A stretch of 64,000 nucleotides of DNA from Arthrobacter roseus (GCF_016907875.1 NZ_JAFBCU010000001.1:3012991-3076990), one strand, 5' to 3'; shown: positions 8,751-17,959, counted from the stretch's first letter. Program-made: numbers and translations. The notes: generated by a model not told the origin, from the letters alone.

Positions 8751-10766
8751 CTAACTCATTCCGCGCAGGTCTAAGGCAAGCTCAGTCTCGCCACCTTCGG
8801 CCACGACGACAGGGATGCCCCAGTCCTGCTGGTACAGATGACAGGCCGCATGGTCCGGGATGTCGCCCCCGGGAGCGCCGTCGCATGCCGCCGCGCGTGC
8901 GGTGATGTGCAGAACGCCTTCGGAGACGTCAGGGGCAAGGACCACTTCGCGGAACAGCCCGGTCGCGGTGCCACCGCCAGAGACCAAGAGTTCCTCTGGG
9001 GAGGCCGATATCTTCAGCTGGGTGGGATCGCCCCAGCGGTCGTCGAGCTTCTGACCAGTTGGCGCCGAGAATCGCACGGTGAGCCCCACAGGCCCGCCGA
9101 AGAGGGTAGAGCGTGGCCGCTGAGTGGTCGAAGCACCCTCGTCCACGGCGAGCGCTTCTTTGGGCAGCGGCACCCGGACTAGTTCGTGTTTGTTGGTTTC
9201 CACCACAATCAGCAGCGGTGAACCGCCTGATTCTATGGGCGTCAGGTCAACAAGAACGTCTGAAGGCTCGGACAGGCCGCGAATCAGTGTGGAAACCTGC
9301 CCGCTGACAGGATCGTAGCGACGAATGGCCCCGTTGTAGGTGTCCGCAATCGCCACGGAGCCATCCGGCAGGCCGGCTACACCGAGCGGGTGCTGGAAGC
9401 GCGAGTTCTCTCCCGGACCGTCTCGGAAACCGAAATCGAACAGGCCCGTTCCCGCAACGGTTTCCACGCGGACTCCCGGTATGGACGGTTGGAAGGTGAG
9501 TTTACGGACGGCGGACGTTTCCGCGTCGGCTACCCAGATATTGCCCGCCGAGTCCTCAGACAGGCCGGATGGCTGAGCAAACCAGGCGCCGCTGGCGTCG
9601 CCGTCGAGCAGCCCTTCCAAGCCCGTTCCGGCCACAATTTCTACACCTTTGCTCACAGGGTCAAAGCTGAACAATTGGTGAGTTCCGGCCATGGCGATGA
9701 CTACACGGTTGAGTGCGGTGGACCAGAGCACGTCCCACGGTGAGGACAGGGCCAGATTGAGTGGGTCAGTGCCCAGCCACATGTCCGTAAGTCGGGGCTC
9801 TCCGGAATCGAAGGTGAGGTTATCGTCGGATTCACCAGCAGATACGCTCGCGGAGCCAGCACCGGCGCCAGCTGGCTGTCCGGCCTCCGACAGCTCCGAG
9901 GCACCGGTGTGGTTGCCGGGGTCCAGGAGCCGCTGCACGCCGTTGCCAGCAATGGTAGTCACGCTGCCGGTGGACAGCGAGACCCCGCGCAGTCGATGGT
10001 TCACTGAATCGGCGACGACGAGATCATACCCCGCCTGCTGCGCTACCGTATCGGGGAGCAGCGCGAGGCCCTGCGGTTCGCTGAACTGTGCTGTTCCGGC
10101 CCCGCCGTCTTCCCACCCGCGCTCTCCTAAGCCGATGGTACGCAGCACAGTGGAGAGGTCCTTGTCCAGCTCGACCAGACGGTGGTGGCCGGTGTCGGCA
10201 ACGAGAAACGAGCCACTCGGGAGTGCCACTGCTTTACCGGGAAAACGCAGGTCTCCGGCGGTGCTCTCGGTCGGAACGTATGGGCCATCGCCTCGATGGA
10301 GCGTCCCTTTTGCTTCGTGCTCAGCAACAAGCTCCGAGATGAGCGTGTCCAGTCCGTGCGCGTGGCCCTCACCGGCCAGGTGCGCCACAATGTAGCCCTC
10401 AGGATCGATGACGACGAGGGTGGGCCAGGCACGAGCAGTGTAGGCCTGCCAGGTGGTCAGCTCCGGATCGTCGAGGACGGGATGCCCGATCTCATACCGC
10501 TCAACGGCAGCGGCCAGCGCGTCCGGATCGGCCTCGTGCTCAAACTTCGGGGAGTGTACGCCGACCGTCACCAGCACATCCGGGAACTTCTCCTCCAGAG
10601 GCCGCAGCTCATCCAGGACGTGCAAACAATTGATACAACAGAACGTCCAGAAATCGAGTAAGACGATCTTGCCACGGAGGTCCGCAAGGGTGATTTCCTT
10701 GCCTCCGGTGTTCAACCAGCCACGGCCCACGAGCTCGGACGCCCGGACACGATAGTTATTGCGCAT
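8751..10766 (-). CDS. NHL-repeat protein with N-terminal thioredoxin-like domain
   Basis: This 671-residue protein joins a TlpA-like redoxin domain (about residues 1-160, redox motif FCCINC) to NHL repeats that should form a beta-propeller (about 190-510). A shorter beta-rich C-terminal domain follows. The thioredoxin part predicts thiol-disulfide chemistry, but no signal peptide is evident, so it probably acts in the cytosol. ATG 10766 follows AAGGAAG on the minus strand. The adjacent upstream gene is a CopD-CtaG fusion, so a link to metal or respiratory assembly is possible but unproven. Confidence 0.86.
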   Translation of the reverse strand: MRNNYRVRASELVGRGWLNTGGKEITLADLRGKIVLLDFWTFCCINCLHVLDELRPLEEKFPDVLVTVGVHSPKFEHEADPDALAAAVERYEIGHPVLDDPELTTWQAYTARAWPTLVVIDPEGYIVAHLAGEGHAHGLDTLISELVAEHEAKGTLHRGDGPYVPTESTAGDLRFPGKAVALPSGSFLVADTGHHRLVELDKDLSTVLRTIGLGERGWEDGGAGTAQFSEPQGLALLPDTVAQQAGYDLVVADSVNHRLRGVSLSTGSVTTIAGNGVQRLLDPGNHTGASELSEAGQPAGAGAGSASVSAGESDDNLTFDSGEPRLTDMWLGTDPLNLALSSPWDVLWSTALNRVVIAMAGTHQLFSFDPVSKGVEIVAGTGLEGLLDGDASGAWFAQPSGLSEDSAGNIWVADAETSAVRKLTFQPSIPGVRVETVAGTGLFDFGFRDGPGENSRFQHPLGVAGLPDGSVAIADTYNGAIRRYDPVSGQVSTLIRGLSEPSDVLVDLTPIESGGSPLLIVVETNKHELVRVPLPKEALAVDEGASTTQRPRSTLFGGPVGLTVRFSAPTGQKLDDRWGDPTQLKISASPEELLVSGGGTATGLFREVVLAPDVSEGVLHITARAAACDGAPGGDIPDHAACHLYQQDWGIPVVVAEGGETELALDLRGMS

Positions 10767-10890
10767 TGACTTCCTTTTCGCCAGCACAGGCTCTTGTAGA
10801 GCACAGGACACCACAAGCAACCATTATCGGGCCGGCGCTATTCCGGCCGATAATTTTGTTGCGTCCACCGCGTCACAGTGGGGATCTACG

Positions 10891-13017
10891 TCACAGGCCG
10901 TGCTGCCGGTCTCGTTCCTGCAGCTTCGCGAACATGTCGTTGTACGCGTTGAGTTCGGCCTCGTTGTTTCGCTCCGCAGCTCGGTCCACCCGTTTGCGTT
11001 CGCGGGCATCGTTGCGGGACCACATGAGAGCGACACCAAGGGCTACGGCGAGGGTGGGGATTTCGCCTATTCCCCACGTCACGGCTCCACCGAGCTGTTG
11101 ATCGGCGAGCGCAGACGGCCCCCAATCGCGTCCCATGTTCCCAAACCAGGAAGCCTGCAACAGCGACGTTGCGCCCATCAGTGCAACGCCAAAGAAGGCG
11201 TGGAAGGCCATCGTGGCGAACAGGAGCAGCAGACGCAGCGGGTACGGTGCCCGCCGGGGAACCGGGTCCGAGCCGATCATGCTCAGAATAAACAGGTAGC
11301 CGGTCAACAAGAAATGCAGGTTCATCAGCTCATGGCCCGCATGGTATCTCAGAGCAAAGCCAAACAGCGGCGAATAGTAGAAAATAATGATGGACCCAGC
11401 GAAGTTCGCGGCGGCAAACAACGGGTGGGTCACCAAGCGCGAAAACCGTGAGTGCACGCCCACGAGAATCCACTCGCGGATCCCGCGCGTGCCGTCCCGC
11501 CGCGGTGTCAGCGCCTTCAGTGCAAGTGTCACAGGTGAGCCGAGAACCAGGAACAGAGGCACCATCATGGTCAACGCCATATGTCCCACCATGTGAGCAC
11601 TGAACAGCACCATGCCGTACACGGCAGGAGCACCGGACGTCACGTAGGTCAGCCCAACAAGTCCCACCATCCACGCAATAGCGCGTAGGACCGACCAGCT
11701 GTCGCCGCGTCGTCGGACCTTCACCATTCCCACGATGTAGGCCACGGCGACGATCACCGCGAAAGCAACCCAGAGCCAGTCCCAACGCCAGACCGTGAGC
11801 CACCGTTCAGCGGTCAGCTCGGGCGGGAGCTCGTAGCCGGTGAGGATACGGGCCGGCGTGGCATCCGGCTGTAGTTCTTCAGGGACAGGCGGTGCCGTTC
11901 TGGCCAGCGCGACGGCGACTCCCGAGACGGCTGCCATGATGACCAGTTCCACAGTGATCAGCTGCCACAGAACAGCTTTGGCTGACTTCCGCACTTCCAG
12001 CTGCGGGATAATCCATTGACGGTGCAGGTAGCCGATGACGCCGAGAAGGATAGTTCCGGCCGTCTTGACCGCCACCAGGGAGCCCCACTCGGTCCCGAGT
12101 TGTGAGAGGTCAGTCATGCGGATGGAAGCGTTGACCACACCCGAAAAGAGGACCAGGGCGAACGCAAGCCCGGCAAGGGTTGAGAAGCGGCGGAGAACAC
12201 TAGTGGTGATGTCCCGGTCCGTGGGACGGGGCGCAGCTGACCCAGAGAATGTTTGGGCGGCGCCGGCGGAGAGCTTGGGCGCGATGACGGCCAGAACAAT
12301 GATGCCTCCCACCCAAGCGGTGACCCCGAGTAGATGCAGTGCGATGGAGTTGACGGCGCCGTAGTGGTCATCGCCCCCAGCGGAGTGGCCGATGAGCGAG
12401 AGCGGTACCAGAGCGCCGAAGGCCAGAATAGTGGTGAGGGCAAGACCAGTGAGGTTTCGGACGCCGAAGGTCAGCGTGGCGACAATAGCAGCGATGATGG
12501 ACACCGACAGCCAAGCCCTCCCGGTGGCGAAATCCGTGAGGTAGGCGAGCAGGCCCTCCGTGAAACCGGGGTCACCGCTGAGGGGAATGCCGGCTACATC
12601 AGAATATGTGAGCACCATGATGGCCAATGCGGATAACGTCCACACAACCGCGGCACCCGAGGCCAACGTCATGGTGCGTGTAAACGCTGGATGTTCCCCG
12701 CCGCCGTCGTCGTCGGGACCCTTCCGCCGATTACCGGACCAGTTCAACTGCCGCGGGAGGATTCCGACTGCGAAAATCAGCGACCCGATCACCGCAGACA
12801 AGGCGATGTTGTGAACGGCTTTGGAGACCGGAAGCGCCCACCGGGTGAGAGCCCCGGGGTCTGAGAGGCCCCGAGGGGCAGCCGCGCCGGTGTAGAACAG
12901 CGACACAGCGAGCGCAATGAGCAGGACGGCCCCGCTGACACCCAACCATCGCCGCGTCCCGCCAGAGCGCACGCTGAGGGCTGTTGGAGCCTTGGGTCTG
13001 CTGGTTGTCTGCACCAC
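10891..13017 (-). CDS. CopD / CtaG (caa3) fusion membrane protein
   Basis: This 708-residue polytopic protein combines a CopD-like copper resistance region in the first half with a Caa3_CtaG cytochrome c oxidase assembly region in the second half (VVFMVGHMALTMM-type histidine-rich helices around VLFSAHMVGHMALTMM). About fourteen or more membrane helices are expected. The fused form is common in actinobacteria and points to copper delivery to heme-copper oxidase. It starts at tandem GTG codons (13017 or 13014). A short charged tail rich in Arg and Glu ends the protein. Confidence 0.86.
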   Translation of the reverse strand: MVQTTSRPKAPTALSVRSGGTRRWLGVSGAVLLIALAVSLFYTGAAAPRGLSDPGALTRWALPVSKAVHNIALSAVIGSLIFAVGILPRQLNWSGNRRKGPDDDGGGEHPAFTRTMTLASGAAVVWTLSALAIMVLTYSDVAGIPLSGDPGFTEGLLAYLTDFATGRAWLSVSIIAAIVATLTFGVRNLTGLALTTILAFGALVPLSLIGHSAGGDDHYGAVNSIALHLLGVTAWVGGIIVLAVIAPKLSAGAAQTFSGSAAPRPTDRDITTSVLRRFSTLAGLAFALVLFSGVVNASIRMTDLSQLGTEWGSLVAVKTAGTILLGVIGYLHRQWIIPQLEVRKSAKAVLWQLITVELVIMAAVSGVAVALARTAPPVPEELQPDATPARILTGYELPPELTAERWLTVWRWDWLWVAFAVIVAVAYIVGMVKVRRRGDSWSVLRAIAWMVGLVGLTYVTSGAPAVYGMVLFSAHMVGHMALTMMVPLFLVLGSPVTLALKALTPRRDGTRGIREWILVGVHSRFSRLVTHPLFAAANFAGSIIIFYYSPLFGFALRYHAGHELMNLHFLLTGYLFILSMIGSDPVPRRAPYPLRLLLLFATMAFHAFFGVALMGATSLLQASWFGNMGRDWGPSALADQQLGGAVTWGIGEIPTLAVALGVALMWSRNDARERKRVDRAAERNNEAELNAYNDMFAKLQERDRQHGL

Positions 13018-13087
13018 GTACCTATTGTCTACCCGCTGTAGAAATAGCGCGAATCAGGGTGAGGCTTCTCCTCTCACCGCTTAAAGC

Positions 13088-13125
13088 CAGCAGGGCCACA
13101 CCCCCGGAAGGGTGCGGCCCTGCTG
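13088..13125 (-). terminator. Probable terminator after the HU gene
   Basis: CAGCAGGGCC-CACCC pairs with GGGTG-GGCCCTGCTG across a short loop, giving a strong GC-rich stem with one mismatch. It starts about 16 bp beyond the HU stop on the minus strand. The following GGCTTTAAG is only a weak U-tract, so termination may be imperfect. Confidence 0.65.
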
Positions 13126-13140
13126 AAAAACTTGAAAAAA

Positions 13141-13425
13141 TTACTTCTTGGAGACAGCAGCCTTCAGCTTGGAGCCAGCGGTCAACTTGATGCTGTGGCC
13201 TGCTGCAATCTGAATGGTCTCGCCGGTCTGCGGGTTACGACCCTGGCGGGCAGCACGGTCTGTGCGCTCCACTGCCATCCATCCGGGGATGGTGATTTTC
13301 TCGCCATTTGATACGGAGTTGGCGAAGACCTCGAACACAGCGTCGAGAACACCGTTGACGGCGGTCTGGCTGTTTCCGGACTTCTCTGCAACTGCTGATA
13401 CCAGTTCACTACGATTCATAGCCAA
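13141..13425 (-). CDS. hup: HU family DNA-binding protein
   Basis: This 94-residue HU-type histone-like protein binds and bends DNA. The family hallmarks are present: MNRSELVSAVAEKSG at the N-terminus, the arm region GRNPQTGETIQI, and a basic C-terminus. The start is decided by the ribosome-binding site: AGGAGG lies six bases before a TTG codon at 13425, but twelve bases before ATG 13419. Related proteins begin MAxNRSELV, which matches the TTG start. Confidence 0.93.
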   Translation of the reverse strand: MAMNRSELVSAVAEKSGNSQTAVNGVLDAVFEVFANSVSNGEKITIPGWMAVERTDRAARQGRNPQTGETIQIAAGHSIKLTAGSKLKAAVSKK

Positions 13426-13682
13426 TTTTGTCCTCCTGGACTCTTTGTTAGCCGGAGCGGTTCACGGGTGCGAACCGCCTCTGTGACGAAAACTTACCAG
13501 CTTGTCGCCGAAAGGCCCGTAGATTTTCGGGAATTCGCCGGATTTTCAGCGTTTTCTTAGGCTTTTTTCCAATTTTCTGTCCGATTTCGCCCCGCGGCCC
13601 CTTTGCACGGGCCTCTGACCTCGGGATGCAGAAAGGGCGGCGACCATTGGTCACCGCCCCTATCCACAGAACTAGCTGATGC

Positions 13683-13988
13683 TTACCAGCTGGACTTTTT
13701 GATGCCCGGCAGTTCGCCAGCGTGCGCCATTTCGCGGAAACGGACACGGGAGATGCCGAACTTCTGCAGAGTACCGCGCGGACGGCCGTCAATCTGGTCG
13801 CGGTTACGAACGCGGATAGGTGAAGCGTTGCGAGGGAGCTTCTGCAGCCCGAGGCGAGCCTCTTCGCGTGCTTCATCCGAAGCGGTTGCGTCAACCAACG
13901 TCTTTTTGAGTTCGAGGCGCTTCGCCGCGTAACGCTCGACGATCAGCTTGCGCTGCTCGTTGCGTGCAATCTTGGACTTCTTAGCCAT
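13683..13988 (-). CDS. rpsN: Ribosomal protein S14, zinc-independent form
   Basis: This 101-residue S14 has the long form that lacks the CxxC pairs of zinc-binding S14. Typical stretches are [19 protein letters not shown] and [11 protein letters not shown]. It is third in a compact rpmB-rpmG-rpsN cluster, two bases after rpmG. Such cysteine-free paralogues usually replace zinc-binding versions during zinc limitation under Zur control. The zinc link is established for related clusters and inferred here. Confidence 0.95.
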   Translation of the reverse strand: MAKKSKIARNEQRKLIVERYAAKRLELKKTLVDATASDEAREEARLGLQKLPRNASPIRVRNRDQIDGRPRGTLQKFGISRVRFREMAHAGELPGIKKSSW

Positions 13989-13990
13989 GC

Positions 13991-14158
13991 TTAGCGCTCC
14001 TCTCGAAAATCAACGTGCTGACGGATTTTGGGGTCATACTTTTTCAGAACCATTCGGTCCGGATTGTTCCGGCGGTTCTTACGGGTCACGTAAGTGAACC
14101 CGGTGCCCGCAGTGGACTTCAGCTTGATGATGGGACGTACGTCCTTGTCCTTTGCCAC
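13991..14158 (-). CDS. rpmG: Ribosomal protein L33, zinc-independent form
   Basis: This 55-residue protein is recovered by direct translation of the gap between rpsN and rpmB. It begins [20 protein letters not shown] and ends with a basic [10 protein letters not shown] tail. It matches L33 ([20 protein letters not shown]) and contains no cysteines, the zinc-free form. Its GTG start shares a base with the rpmB stop (TAGTG), so the two are translationally coupled. Confidence 0.94.
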   Translation of the reverse strand: MAKDKDVRPIIKLKSTAGTGFTYVTRKNRRNNPDRMVLKKYDPKIRQHVDFREER

Positions 14159-14394
14159 TAGAGCTTCACACCCTTCGCGAGCAGGTCTGCGATGACTGAC
14201 TCGATACCGCGGACGTCGATGGTCTTGATGCCGCGGACGGACAGCTGAAGCGTGACGTTACGACGCAGGGACGGAACCCAGTAACGCTTTTTCTGAATGT
14301 TCGGGTCGAACCGACGCTTGTTGCGACGGTGCGAGTGCGAAATGCTGTGACCAAAGCCCGGCTGAGCTCCTGTCACCTGGCAGTGTGCTGCCAT
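14158..14394 (-). CDS. rpmB: Ribosomal protein L28, zinc-independent form
   Basis: This 78-residue L28 ([16 protein letters not shown]...) has one cysteine and lacks the paired CxxC motifs of zinc-binding L28. ATG 14394 follows GGAGGAGAG. It leads the rpmB-rpmG-rpsN cluster. The upstream region should carry the controlling promoter; a degenerate palindrome lies at 14440-14463. Confidence 0.95.
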   Translation of the reverse strand: MAAHCQVTGAQPGFGHSISHSHRRNKRRFDPNIQKKRYWVPSLRRNVTLQLSVRGIKTIDVRGIESVIADLLAKGVKL

Positions 14395-14439
14395 GATCTC
14401 TCCTCCAGTTGTAGTAAATATGACGGCCGCATAAAGCAG

Positions 14440-14463
14440 TGCCAAAATCTGACATTTCTGCCA
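14440..14463. promoter_or_regulatory. Candidate zinc-responsive operator upstream of rpmB (weak)
   Basis: TGCCAAAAT and ATTTCTGCCA form an imperfect inverted pair about 46 bp before rpmB. Zur sites in actinobacteria are AT-rich palindromes around TGA-AAT-ATT-TCA; this resembles one only loosely and is offset by a base. It is proposed because the three downstream genes are the classic zinc-free paralogue set. Confidence 0.3.
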
Positions 14464-14668
14464 ATGGAGCGTACCGCCACCAGTTGTGACACCGTTATTA
14501 CTGCGACTTTCCGGAGGTTGACCAGGCGGGGTGAGAACCAGCCGAAGTGCCTCGCCGCGGGGAAGACGGTGCGTGACTTAACGCTGTACTATCCTAGTCG
14601 CCGCTAGGCTCTGAGACAAAACCGCGTCAGGTCAAGGGAATCACACCGTGCTTGCGGCGTTCCTGCCC

Positions 14669-14742
14669 GGCCGACGTCACCCCTGGTTGCCGAGGTCACC
14701 CACTGTGCGGGGTGACATCGTGGCTCAGGGGTGACCTCGGCG
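14669..14742. repeat. Imperfect inverted repeat, GTCACC family, copy 1
   Basis: The left arm holds two GTCACCC blocks (14676-14683 and 14695-14701) and the right arm holds the complementary GGGGTGAC blocks (14709-14716 and 14727-14734), separated by a short loop. About 20 of 27 arm positions pair. The same layout recurs at 37218-37288. It fills much of the 365-bp gap between rpmB and the DUF3618 gene, where no gene is seen. Confidence 0.75.
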
Positions 14743-14759
14743 GAGGGGCTCAGCGGATA

Positions 14760-15344
14760 CTACCTATCGCTGCGATCGCGCATGTTGTCTTTGCCCTCCT
14801 GGGCGCGCCCCTTGACGTCGTCGGCGGCATGCTGCCCCTCCGACTTGACGTTCTCGGCGCTCTGCTGGGCGCTGTCCTTCACGTCCTGAACAGCTTCCCT
14901 GGCCGGTTCCTTCATGTCCTCGGCCACCTGTTTCGCGCTGTCTTTCGCCTCATCGACGAGTGGCTGCGCTTTCTCCTTGACCTCATCGGCCAGCCGCGAC
15001 TCGACTTGGCTCGGCGGGATCAGCGAAGACACCAGCAGCCCAGCGCCAAAGGCGATGAGCCCAGCGGCCAGCGGACTACCCTTGGTCTTCTGCGCCACTG
15101 TGTCCGGCGCGTCGTGAAGCCTGTCTCCCATTTGGTGAGAGTTCCCAGGCGCCGACCGGCCTCCGCCGTGCCCCGACCCCATGACCGCGTCCTTGGCGTC
15201 GTGCAGTTTGCTCTTCACCTTGTCCGTCTGGCGGTGAACAACGTTCGACGGCGAAACCTTGTCCGCTACGGCATCAACGTCGGTGCCAAGGCGGCCTCGA
15301 GTTTGTTCAATGTTGCTTCGGATCTCATCTGGTGACTGGCTCAT
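14760..15344 (-). CDS. DUF3618 domain protein
   Basis: This 194-residue protein opens with the DUF3618 signature SPDEIRSNIEQTRGRLGTDVDAV. It has one hydrophobic segment (about 92-112) and a long, highly charged C-terminal helix with LEA-like repeats (VKDSAQQSAENVKSEG). Such proteins are found with holin-like and YihY genes in actinobacterial membrane-stress clusters. It overlaps the holin-like gene by four bases. A role in envelope stability is inferred from context. Confidence 0.85.
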   Translation of the reverse strand: MSQSPDEIRSNIEQTRGRLGTDVDAVADKVSPSNVVHRQTDKVKSKLHDAKDAVMGSGHGGGRSAPGNSHQMGDRLHDAPDTVAQKTKGSPLAAGLIAFGAGLLVSSLIPPSQVESRLADEVKEKAQPLVDEAKDSAKQVAEDMKEPAREAVQDVKDSAQQSAENVKSEGQHAADDVKGRAQEGKDNMRDRSDR

Positions 15345-15760
15345 GGTCTATCCCCGTTCGGTTTCAGTGTCTGCGGAATTTCCTTGACCGTCTCGGCGGT
15401 CTGCGGCGCACCCTTGACTGATGTCAAATTTTTCTTGCCCGCCACTGCCAGGACCGCGGCGATGATCGCCCAGATGACAGCTACGATGAGGGCCGCCCAA
15501 CCCAGGCCGGTCAGCGATCCGATGGCCAACCAAACGGCCACGGACAGAAACAGCAGGACAAAATGACCGGCGACGCCGGCTCCCGCCAGCATCCCTGCTC
15601 CCTTGCCTGCGAGCGTGGCTGACTCACGGATTTCAGCCTTCGCGAGCGCCATTTCCTGCCGCATGAGGGTGGAAACGTCGCGACTGACGTCGCCGAGCAG
15701 GTCTCCGAGGGAGGTGTGCTCAGCCTTTTCCTCGGCCGGAGTTTCTGGAATGTCTGTCAC
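15341..15760 (-). CDS. Holin-X family (phage holin-like) membrane protein
   Basis: This 139-residue protein has the family's N-terminal amphipathic segment (LGDLLGDVSRDVSTLMRQEM) followed by two membrane helices. The name reflects homology; these actinobacterial proteins are chromosomal and not linked to lysis. It overlaps both neighbours by four bases, so the three genes are translationally coupled. Confidence 0.86.
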   Translation of the reverse strand: MTDIPETPAEEKAEHTSLGDLLGDVSRDVSTLMRQEMALAKAEIRESATLAGKGAGMLAGAGVAGHFVLLFLSVAVWLAIGSLTGLGWAALIVAVIWAIIAAVLAVAGKKNLTSVKGAPQTAETVKEIPQTLKPNGDRP

Positions 15761-16716
15761 AGGTAATCCTCCCTTCGGGGATCATCCACCGGCGGAACAG
15801 GTCCGTTCTCCGGGGGTACAGAACCGCCAGCGAGCGGCATGGGGCCACCGTTGGGTGGTATGGCGCCCCCTGCTGGTACGGGGCTCCCTGCTGGTGGTGG
15901 GACTGGACCACCTGCTGATGGCGGAATGGGTGCTCCCGGCATGGTGCCGTCGCGGGGTGCACCGGCGTCGTACCCACCTACGTTGCTCTGCGAGCCGTGC
16001 TGGTCACTGTGTGCGCCGTCGTCTTGGTGCTGCTTGCGCTCCATGGACTCGGTGTCTGCGGCAACTCCGCGGGACAGCCTGCCAGCCAGCATTCCGGCTC
16101 CTGCAGCGATGGCCAGGAATGCCATGGGGCGCTTGCGGGCGAAGGACTTCACGTCCTCCAGCAACGAGCCAGGTTCGCGATCGCCGAGCCAACCTGCTGC
16201 CGCTTCGGTGCGCGTTGCAGCTTGCTGCACGACATGCGTTGCCATGCCCTGCTCTTCGGAATTGTTGGCCATTGACCCGAGTTCCTGGCTGATGGACCGC
16301 AGTCCGTCGGCGACGCGCTGCTGTTGCGTCGCTGCCTGTCCCCGGATATCATCGCCGAGTTCCGACACGAGATTCTTGGCCTTGTCTTTGGCCTCTCCTG
16401 CGACATTGGCCGCTTCGTCTTTGGCTTTGCCGGCGACCTTCTTTCCGGCCTCCTTGCCCTGCGCGCCCACCTCCTGCGCTTCATGCTTGGCCGCCGATCC
16501 GGTGGATCCGTCATCGGAGCTAGACCGGTCTGATGTGCTCGCAGAGGATGCGCCCACCGGGTCGGCCTCATAAGCATCGCTGAGGGGACCGCCGGGTACT
16601 GCACTCTGCCCCTCGCCGACCAACGGGTTGTCGCGAGCGTAGGGATCGTTGACGCTACCGGCGGGCACGGCATCCTGCCCGTGCAAGCCGTCCGTTCTGT
16701 TGCTATCGGATGTCAT
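15757..16716 (-). CDS. YqjD/LEA-like membrane-associated protein with proline-rich tail
   Basis: This 319-residue protein has four visible parts: an acidic, disordered N-terminus (1-70), a Lys/Ala/Glu-rich LEA-like coil (about 75-170), one hydrophobic segment (RKRPMAFLAIAAGAGMLAG) as in YqjD/ElaB proteins, and a Pro/Gly tail of about 60 residues made of degenerate GGPVPP-type units. YqjD relatives anchor at the inner membrane, and some bind ribosomes in stationary phase. The proline tail is unusual and could be an interaction surface. Confidence 0.75.
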   Translation of the reverse strand: MTSDSNRTDGLHGQDAVPAGSVNDPYARDNPLVGEGQSAVPGGPLSDAYEADPVGASSASTSDRSSSDDGSTGSAAKHEAQEVGAQGKEAGKKVAGKAKDEAANVAGEAKDKAKNLVSELGDDIRGQAATQQQRVADGLRSISQELGSMANNSEEQGMATHVVQQAATRTEAAAGWLGDREPGSLLEDVKSFARKRPMAFLAIAAGAGMLAGRLSRGVAADTESMERKQHQDDGAHSDQHGSQSNVGGYDAGAPRDGTMPGAPIPPSAGGPVPPPAGSPVPAGGAIPPNGGPMPLAGGSVPPENGPVPPVDDPRREDYL

Positions 16717-16759
16717 GGTGTTCTCCTTGCAATATGGGAAATGCCCTCGGGGGCGGGAC

Positions 16760-17815
16760 CTAACTGTTATTGCGCAGGCGTCTACCCTGCTCGATGACCT
16801 CCTCGTTCTTCTCGGCGTTCTTCTCTATGCCAGCTGTGTCGCGGGGAGGCAACTGAAGCGTGTCTTCAGCTTTGATGCCCGCCTGCAGCTCACGGCCGCG
16901 TTCAAGTTCAGCGTCGAATTCGGCACCGAAGAGAAGGGAAATATTGCTGATCCAGAACCACAGCAGCAGGACGATCACGCCACCGATCGCGCCATAGGTT
17001 GCGTTGTAACTGCCAAAACTCGTCACGTAGAACGCAAACCCCACAGTGGCCACACCGAGCACCAGTAGCGCAATGACGGCGCCAATGCTGATCCATCGAA
17101 ACTTTGGCTGCTTGACGTTGGACGTGCTGTGGTAAAGCAGCGCGATGACGATGACCGCGAAGAGCGCCAGCACGGGCCATTTGGCAATGCTCCAGACGGT
17201 GACTGCGGTGCTCCCGAGTCCGACGACGTTCCCAATAGATTCAGCGATAGGACCGGAGACCACAAGCATCACCATTCCCGCGGCGGCCATGACGACGACG
17301 ATGAGCGTCACCAAGAGCTGGCTGGGGATGAGTTTCCAGAAGGGGCGCCCTTCCTCAATCTCGTAGATTCGGTTCATAGCACGCCCAAAGGCCTTGACAT
17401 ACCCCGAGGCAGACCAGAGTGCACCAGCGAGACCGACGATGAACACGAGTCCGGCGCCCGAAGAGGAGCTCAACCCCTCAATGACGGAGGTGAGTGTCTC
17501 TGTGGAGCTTCCTGGGGCCGCTCCACCGATCAGATCCGTCATCGTTTTGGTGACGGCATCGCCCAGACCGAACAGGCCCACGATGGACACCAGCGCCAAC
17601 AGCGCGGGAAACAGAGCTAGAACCATGTAGTAGGTGAGTGATGCGGCCAGATCGGTGCATTGATCACCCGTGAACTCACGGATAGTCCGCTTGAACACGT
17701 ATTTCCACACCGGTTTATGGATTTTCGTGGGCGCGTCCGGCTTATCGGCCCTATCCGGCGCCGGAGCGTGGCGCCCCTTCGCTGCCGTGATGTTCGCTTC
17801 CTTGGTCACACGCAC
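16760..17815 (-). CDS. YihY/BrkB family membrane protein
   Basis: This 351-residue inner-membrane protein has six hydrophobic segments and family landmarks: DLAASLTYYMVLALFPALLA at the start, SASGYVKAFGRAMNRIYE in the middle, and NATYGAIGGVIVLLLWFWI near the end. The C-terminal region is charged and disordered. It leads the cluster YihY, YqjD-like, holin-like, DUF3618, all on the minus strand. The cellular role of YihY proteins is still unclear. Confidence 0.92.
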   Translation of the reverse strand: MRVTKEANITAAKGRHAPAPDRADKPDAPTKIHKPVWKYVFKRTIREFTGDQCTDLAASLTYYMVLALFPALLALVSIVGLFGLGDAVTKTMTDLIGGAAPGSSTETLTSVIEGLSSSSGAGLVFIVGLAGALWSASGYVKAFGRAMNRIYEIEEGRPFWKLIPSQLLVTLIVVVMAAAGMVMLVVSGPIAESIGNVVGLGSTAVTVWSIAKWPVLALFAVIVIALLYHSTSNVKQPKFRWISIGAVIALLVLGVATVGFAFYVTSFGSYNATYGAIGGVIVLLLWFWISNISLLFGAEFDAELERGRELQAGIKAEDTLQLPPRDTAGIEKNAEKNEEVIEQGRRLRNNS

Positions 17816-17959
17816 TCCTAGCGGGAATCAACGAATAATAATAAGTAAGCTTAGCGGATTAGTGGCTGTCACCACAGAGATAGCCAGTAAACTGATCGTT
17901 GACGTCGAATTGGTTGTACGGTGTTGTCAACGCACCCACGCGAAACAACAGGAGATCCC

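Noticed and set aside
15341..15760. Prophage remnant suggested by the holin-like gene
   Set aside because: The holin-X family is chromosomal in actinobacteria and no other phage genes are near.
17820..17860. DtxR-like box upstream of the YihY gene
   Set aside because: The AAGCTTAG core lacks the central base spacing of the iron box and the downstream genes have no iron link.
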